IMG/VR virus record: IMGVR_UViG_3300012936_003622
Span: 1-24,552 of that record
Origin: a virus
DNA: 24,552 nucleotides
Direction: 5' to 3' (one strand)
A program made the translations under genes and the position numbers. Positions within the stretch are counted from its first letter, which is position 1. Each line of letters opens with the position of its first letter. Positions 21,786 through 24,552 of this stretch are shown here, one piece after another. Below the pieces are notes generated by a model that saw only the letters and a list, made by a program, of their open reading frames with translations, ran no database searches and was not told the DNA's origin.

Positions 21786-22660
21786 GATATTCAGAAATAT
21801 TTTACAGTGTGCAAGGCGAAGGCCGTTTTGTGGGAGTGCCTAGTGTATTCTTCCGTGTGTTTGGTTGTAACTTCAACTGTCACGGATTTGGACAGGGCAG
21901 AGACAAATCAAAATGGTTAAAGCCAGAAGAGATGCCGTATATGACACAGGACTTATCAGATGTCAAACACGTGAGAGATTTACCTGTGGTAGAGATAGGC
22001 TGTGACGCCAGTGCCAGTTGGGCATCGAGATACAAGCATCTTGTAAATTGGGATTCAGTGGACAAGATTGCCAAAGACTGCACAGCATTCACTCCAGAAA
22101 ACAAATGGACTTGCGGCAACGGCAAAGATGTGCATTTCATAATCACAGGCGGCGAACCTATGTTGTGGCAAAGAGAAACACAACATCTATTAAGACAACC
22201 TGAATTCAACGATTTAAAAAATCTCACAATAGAAACCAACTGCACACAATATTTCAAAGAAGGATTTGACAAATTTTTACAGGGATTGGTGGCAGGTGAT
22301 TTTACAAAAAATCCTGTACACGTGACTTGGTCAACATCTCCTAAACTGTCAATATCAGGTGAGGCTTGGGACAAAGCCATACGTCCAGATGTGGCTAGAC
22401 AGTATGCAGAAATACCAAACACACACCTGTATTTCAAATTTGTGATACAGGATGATCAAGATTTGCAAGAAGTAGACAAGGCCAGAGAACTTTATGCCAA
22501 GTCTGGTGTTGAAGCAGATATATATCTTATGCCAGTTGGTGCTACTGTGGAAGGACAGGAAAAAACCAGTAGACAAGTGGCAGATGTTTGTTTACAATAT
22601 GGATACAAATATTCACCAAGATTGCACGTGGATTTATTTGGCAACAAATGGGGAACATAA
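21773..22660 (+). CDS. queE: QueE-like radical SAM 7-carboxy-7-deazaguanine synthase
   Basis: QueE converts 6-carboxytetrahydropterin to 7-carboxy-7-deazaguanine. The 295-residue product begins YSEIFYSVQGEGRFVGVPSV and continues FFRVFGCNFNC, the standard QueE opening. Later FIITGGEPMLW and NLTIETNCT match the GGEP and substrate strands. The Fe-S cysteines are spaced oddly: C32 and C36 in GCNFNC, with the likely third at C77 in EIGCDASASW, so CX3CX40C instead of CX3CX2C. I recall a phage-type QueE group with GFGxxR after the second Cys and GCDSxxSW later; this protein fits it. It ends in TAATG with the next gene. Together with FolE and the QueD-like protein it gives a near-complete route to the preQ0 precursor. 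Confidence 0.9.
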   Translation: MEKIRYSEIFYSVQGEGRFVGVPSVFFRVFGCNFNCHGFGQGRDKSKWLKPEEMPYMTQDLSDVKHVRDLPVVEIGCDASASWASRYKHLVNWDSVDKIAKDCTAFTPENKWTCGNGKDVHFIITGGEPMLWQRETQHLLRQPEFNDLKNLTIETNCTQYFKEGFDKFLQGLVAGDFTKNPVHVTWSTSPKLSISGEAWDKAIRPDVARQYAEIPNTHLYFKFVIQDDQDLQEVDKARELYAKSGVEADIYLMPVGATVEGQEKTSRQVADVCLQYGYKYSPRLHVDLFGNKWGT

Positions 22661-22980
22661 TGAAGGTAAAGAAAACAAAAAACAGCAAAGCAAAGTCAAA
22701 AAAGGACACAAAGAAAAGCGAAGAGCCTATGGTCAAGGTTCTCAACTTGAATGTGAATCCTGAAAATCCAAGAAACGGTTTTTTTGAATTGGATTGGAAC
22801 GATGAATTTGTTAATATGTTGCAACAATCTGGTTACCAAGGACAAACTGAGGAAGAGATTGTTGATAGATGGTTCCAAACTCTCTGTAGAACAATAGGCA
22901 ATGAACAGGGTATAGATGTCACAGGTTCAGGATATGTTCAAATAAACAGGAGAGATGATGGAAAAACTGAAATTTCCTAG
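22660..22980 (+). CDS. Conserved hypothetical phage protein
   Basis: The ATG at 22660 shares TAATG with queE; the frame extends upstream to 22588 but within queE. The 106-residue product has a Lys/Ser-rich N-terminal 22 residues, then NVNPENPRNGFFELDWNDEFV, a helix (VDRWFQTLCRTIGNE) and GSGYVQINRR. Proteins with the same FELDWNDEFV core occur in T4-like cyanophages; function unknown. It ends the cupin/QueE unit, and the next promoter begins at the following base. Confidence 0.78.
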   Translation: MKVKKTKNSKAKSKKDTKKSEEPMVKVLNLNVNPENPRNGFFELDWNDEFVNMLQQSGYQGQTEEEIVDRWFQTLCRTIGNEQGIDVTGSGYVQINRRDDGKTEIS

Positions 22981-23009
22981 TAGACAAAAAACCATTTCCG
23001 TGTTATAAT
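22981..23009 (+). promoter_or_regulatory. Sigma70-like promoter (TAGACA-17-TATAAT) of the exonuclease gene
   Basis: TAGACA (22981-22986) and TATAAT (23004-23009) are 17 bases apart. The -10 ends 5 bases before the ATG at 23015, the same distance as at 11796-11807, so the message is probably leaderless. No Shine-Dalgarno is present. Confidence 0.6.
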
Positions 23010-23014
23010 TGTGT

Positions 23015-24001
23015 ATGACTCACATAGTTGTAGACACAGCAAACACATTTTTTAGAGCACGTCACGTGATACGAGGTGACACATCAGAGAAGATTGGTAT
23101 GGCTATACATATCATGATGAATTCAATCAAAAAGGCCTGGCAGGACTTTGACGGCACACACGTGGTTTTCTGTTTGGAAGGTCGTAGTTGGCGTAAAGAT
23201 CACTATGCACCCTACAAAAGAAATCGTAAAGATGCCGTAGACGCCATGACCACACAGGAAAAAGAAGAGAACGAAGTATTTTGGGAATGTTATGATGACT
23301 TCTGTAAATTCATACGAGAAAAGACCAATGTAACAGTTTTGAGAAATCCCAGAGCAGAAGCAGATGATTTGATAGCACGTTGGATAGACACACATCCTGA
23401 TCAACAGCACGTGATCATAAGCACAGACAAAGATTTAAATCAACTTGTAAAGCCAGGTGTGAAACAGTACAACGGTGTCACAGAACAAACAATGACACAC
23501 GAAGGTTGGTTTGATAAAAAAGGCGAACCTGTGATAGACAAAAAAACAAAAGCACCCAAGCCAGCACCAGATCCTGAATGGATTGTGTTTGAAAAGGCAA
23601 TGAGAGGTGATCCAAGCGATAACATATTTTCAGCATACCCAGGTGTGAGAACCAAAGGCACCAAAAACAAAATAGGTTTGCAAGAAGCATTTGCGGATCG
23701 TAAAGAAAAAGGATACACTTGGAACAATTTAATGCTCAGCAAATGGGTAGATCCAGAAGGCAATGAACACAGAGTGCTGGAAGATTACGAAAGAAATAGA
23801 TTGTTGGTTGATTTACACGCACAGCCAGAAGCAATCGTAGAAGAACTGGATCAAACCATACAACAGGCCAAAGCAGAGGCTAAAAGCATAGATCAAGTTG
23901 GAATCAGATTCATGAAGTTCTGTGCCAAGTATGACCTAAATAAGATTAGTGAGCAGGCTCAACTTTATGTAGAGCCTTTTAATGCGAGGTTAAGTGTATG
24001 A
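23015..24001 (+). CDS. rnh: 5'-3' exonuclease, T4 RNase H (FEN) type
   Basis: This replication-associated flap nuclease removes RNA primers. I chose the ATG at 23015 (MTHIVVDTANTFFRAR) over a TTG at 23009, which lies in the -10 element. The 328-residue product has FEN acidic residues in order: D7; E115, D117 and D118 in AEADDLIAR; D138 and D140 in STDKDLNQLV; D199 and D202 in GDPSDN. WRKDHYAPYKRNRK near 70-83 is the conserved basic helix region. T4 RNase H has 305 residues, so length fits. The stop overlaps the next start (ATGA). Confidence 0.9.
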   Translation: MTHIVVDTANTFFRARHVIRGDTSEKIGMAIHIMMNSIKKAWQDFDGTHVVFCLEGRSWRKDHYAPYKRNRKDAVDAMTTQEKEENEVFWECYDDFCKFIREKTNVTVLRNPRAEADDLIARWIDTHPDQQHVIISTDKDLNQLVKPGVKQYNGVTEQTMTHEGWFDKKGEPVIDKKTKAPKPAPDPEWIVFEKAMRGDPSDNIFSAYPGVRTKGTKNKIGLQEAFADRKEKGYTWNNLMLSKWVDPEGNEHRVLEDYERNRLLVDLHAQPEAIVEELDQTIQQAKAEAKSIDQVGIRFMKFCAKYDLNKISEQAQLYVEPFNARLSV

Positions 24002-24510
24002 CAGTAAGAGCAAAGACGCTTGTAAAAGATAAATTTTGGATCGTTGAACAGAACGGACAAAAATTAGGCACCCTACAGAAACAAAGCGATAATGGTTGGA
24101 TCTTTTTAAGCAAAAAAGACAAAAGGCAAGTGTTCCACACAGAAGAGAGTCTGTTCACACGTTTTGGATTCAACATATTTGATAAAACACAACAGATCAA
24201 AAGCGACGCAGTTGAACAGACAGACAATTTTGATGTTCACGGTTATCCTTGTAGCCAACATCCATACAATCCTATGTTTGATGTGCAGAAGCAGTTGCCT
24301 GTGTATACCAAAACACCCAAATCAAAAAGTCAGTTTTGTGCAGGTTACTACATAATCTGTTTTGAGAAGGGTTGGCGTAAGGCTTATTGCCCTAAAATGA
24401 TTACACTATCAAGATATCCTTATCAAGGACCAATCAAAACCAAACTAGAAATGCAACAGGTATTAAACAATGCAGTCAAAGAGTTCCAAAATACAAACAC
24501 GTCCAATTGA
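23998..24510 (+). CDS. Conserved hypothetical T4-like phage protein
   Basis: The 170-residue product starts with a beta-rich part (TLVKDKFWIVEQNGQKLGTLQ) and has a conserved-looking C-terminal half: DVHGYPCSQHPYNPMFDVQ, LPVYTKTPKSKSQFCAGYY, WRKAYCPKMITLSRYPYQGP. I recognise the second half from proteins of T4-like cyanophages and marine phages, without a known function. Three Cys and several His could bind metal. It overlaps the exonuclease gene by 4 bases and the next gene by about 41. Confidence 0.82.
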   Translation: MTVRAKTLVKDKFWIVEQNGQKLGTLQKQSDNGWIFLSKKDKRQVFHTEESLFTRFGFNIFDKTQQIKSDAVEQTDNFDVHGYPCSQHPYNPMFDVQKQLPVYTKTPKSKSQFCAGYYIICFEKGWRKAYCPKMITLSRYPYQGPIKTKLEMQQVLNNAVKEFQNTNTSN

Positions 24511-24552
24511 AGACTTCTTGGGTAGAGTGAGAACCCTACGTCAGCAAGGACA
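24470..24552 (+). CDS. Start of a further gene, cut by window end
   Basis: An ATG at 24470 opens a frame that stays open to the last base, giving 27 codons: MQSKSSKIQTRPIEDFLGRV and then RTLRQQG. The segment TRPIEDFLGRVRTL looks like a natural protein N-terminus and resembles short conserved proteins of T4-like marine phages. It overlaps the previous gene by 41 bases, more than most junctions here, so the start is not certain. No function can be assigned. Confidence 0.5.
   Translation, partial: MQSKSSKIQTRPIEDFLGRVRTLRQQG

Noticed and set aside
23009-23014. TTG start for the exonuclease
   Set aside because: It overlaps the -10 box and would add only two residues; ATG at 23015 gives a normal family N-terminus.
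23935-23942. CTAAATAA inside the exonuclease gene (similar at 11200)
   Set aside because: Both are within coding sequence and differ from the CTAAATAC octamer; no start site is properly spaced.
1-24552. tRNA genes, CRISPR arrays, insertion sequences
   Set aside because: Intergenic gaps are all under about 80 bases, with no cloverleaf, spaced repeats, transposase or inverted terminal repeats visible.
1-24552. Avoidance of restriction sites such as GATC, GANTC or GAATTC
   Set aside because: Examples of all three are easily found by eye, so no avoidance can be claimed without a count.

Overview
The window reads as part of a T4-like marine myophage genome. It is AT-rich (roughly 40% GC by eye), every gene lies on the + strand, and almost every junction overlaps or touches (ATGA, TAATG). 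Hallmark genes are a family B DNA polymerase of gp43 type, a gp45-type sliding clamp, a T4 RNase H-type 5'-3' exonuclease, a probable DsbA-type DNA-binding protein, and a group of structural-looking proteins. The accessory gene content resembles pelagiphages and cyanophages. A SAR11 or other marine alphaproteobacterial host is an inference, not something the sequence proves. No tRNA, CRISPR array or transposon was seen, and no stretch above 300 bases lacks a gene.

Layout. (1) Positions 1-4103: probable late, structural-type genes (a protein cut by the window edge, an acidic scaffold-like protein, and several small basic cysteine-containing proteins), with late-promoter-like ATAAATA/CTAAATAC motifs just ahead of two starts. 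(2) 4104-9364: a strong sigma70-like promoter, then dsbA-like, a membrane protein, two very AT-rich accessory genes (methyltransferase, SGNH hydrolase), DNA polymerase and a methyltransferase. (3) 9357-11788: promoter, sliding clamp, a DpdA-like guanine transglycosylase, and a DUF465-like protein. (4) 11774-19536: a consensus promoter followed by about 7.7 kb of tightly packed genes: unknown, QueD-like, unknown, peroxiredoxin, small Cys protein, glycosyltransferase, GalE-like epimerase, FolE, unknown, GuaC-like GMP reductase, membrane protein, purine phosphoribosyltransferase, AT-rich methyltransferase. (5) 19550-20934: an AzgA-type purine permease with its own promoter, strong Shine-Dalgarno and a terminator-like hairpin. 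(6) 20935-22980: cupin, DUF6614-like, QueE, unknown. (7) 22981-end: exonuclease, a conserved unknown protein, and the start of another gene.

How it fits together. FolE, the QueD-like protein and QueE would convert GTP toward a 7-deazaguanine precursor, and the DpdA-like enzyme would insert such a base into DNA next to the replication clamp. No QueC (PP-loop synthetase) was found in the window. The purine permease, phosphoribosyltransferase and GMP reductase form a purine uptake and salvage set that could feed both nucleotide pools and FolE. The best candidate for a noteworthy system is therefore an integrated purine-acquisition to 7-deazaguanine DNA modification module. It carries two unusual enzymes: a QueD-like protein lacking the usual catalytic Cys, and a QueE with a CX3CX40C cluster motif. 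A second signal is that several promoters lie so close to start codons that the predicted mRNAs are leaderless or nearly so.
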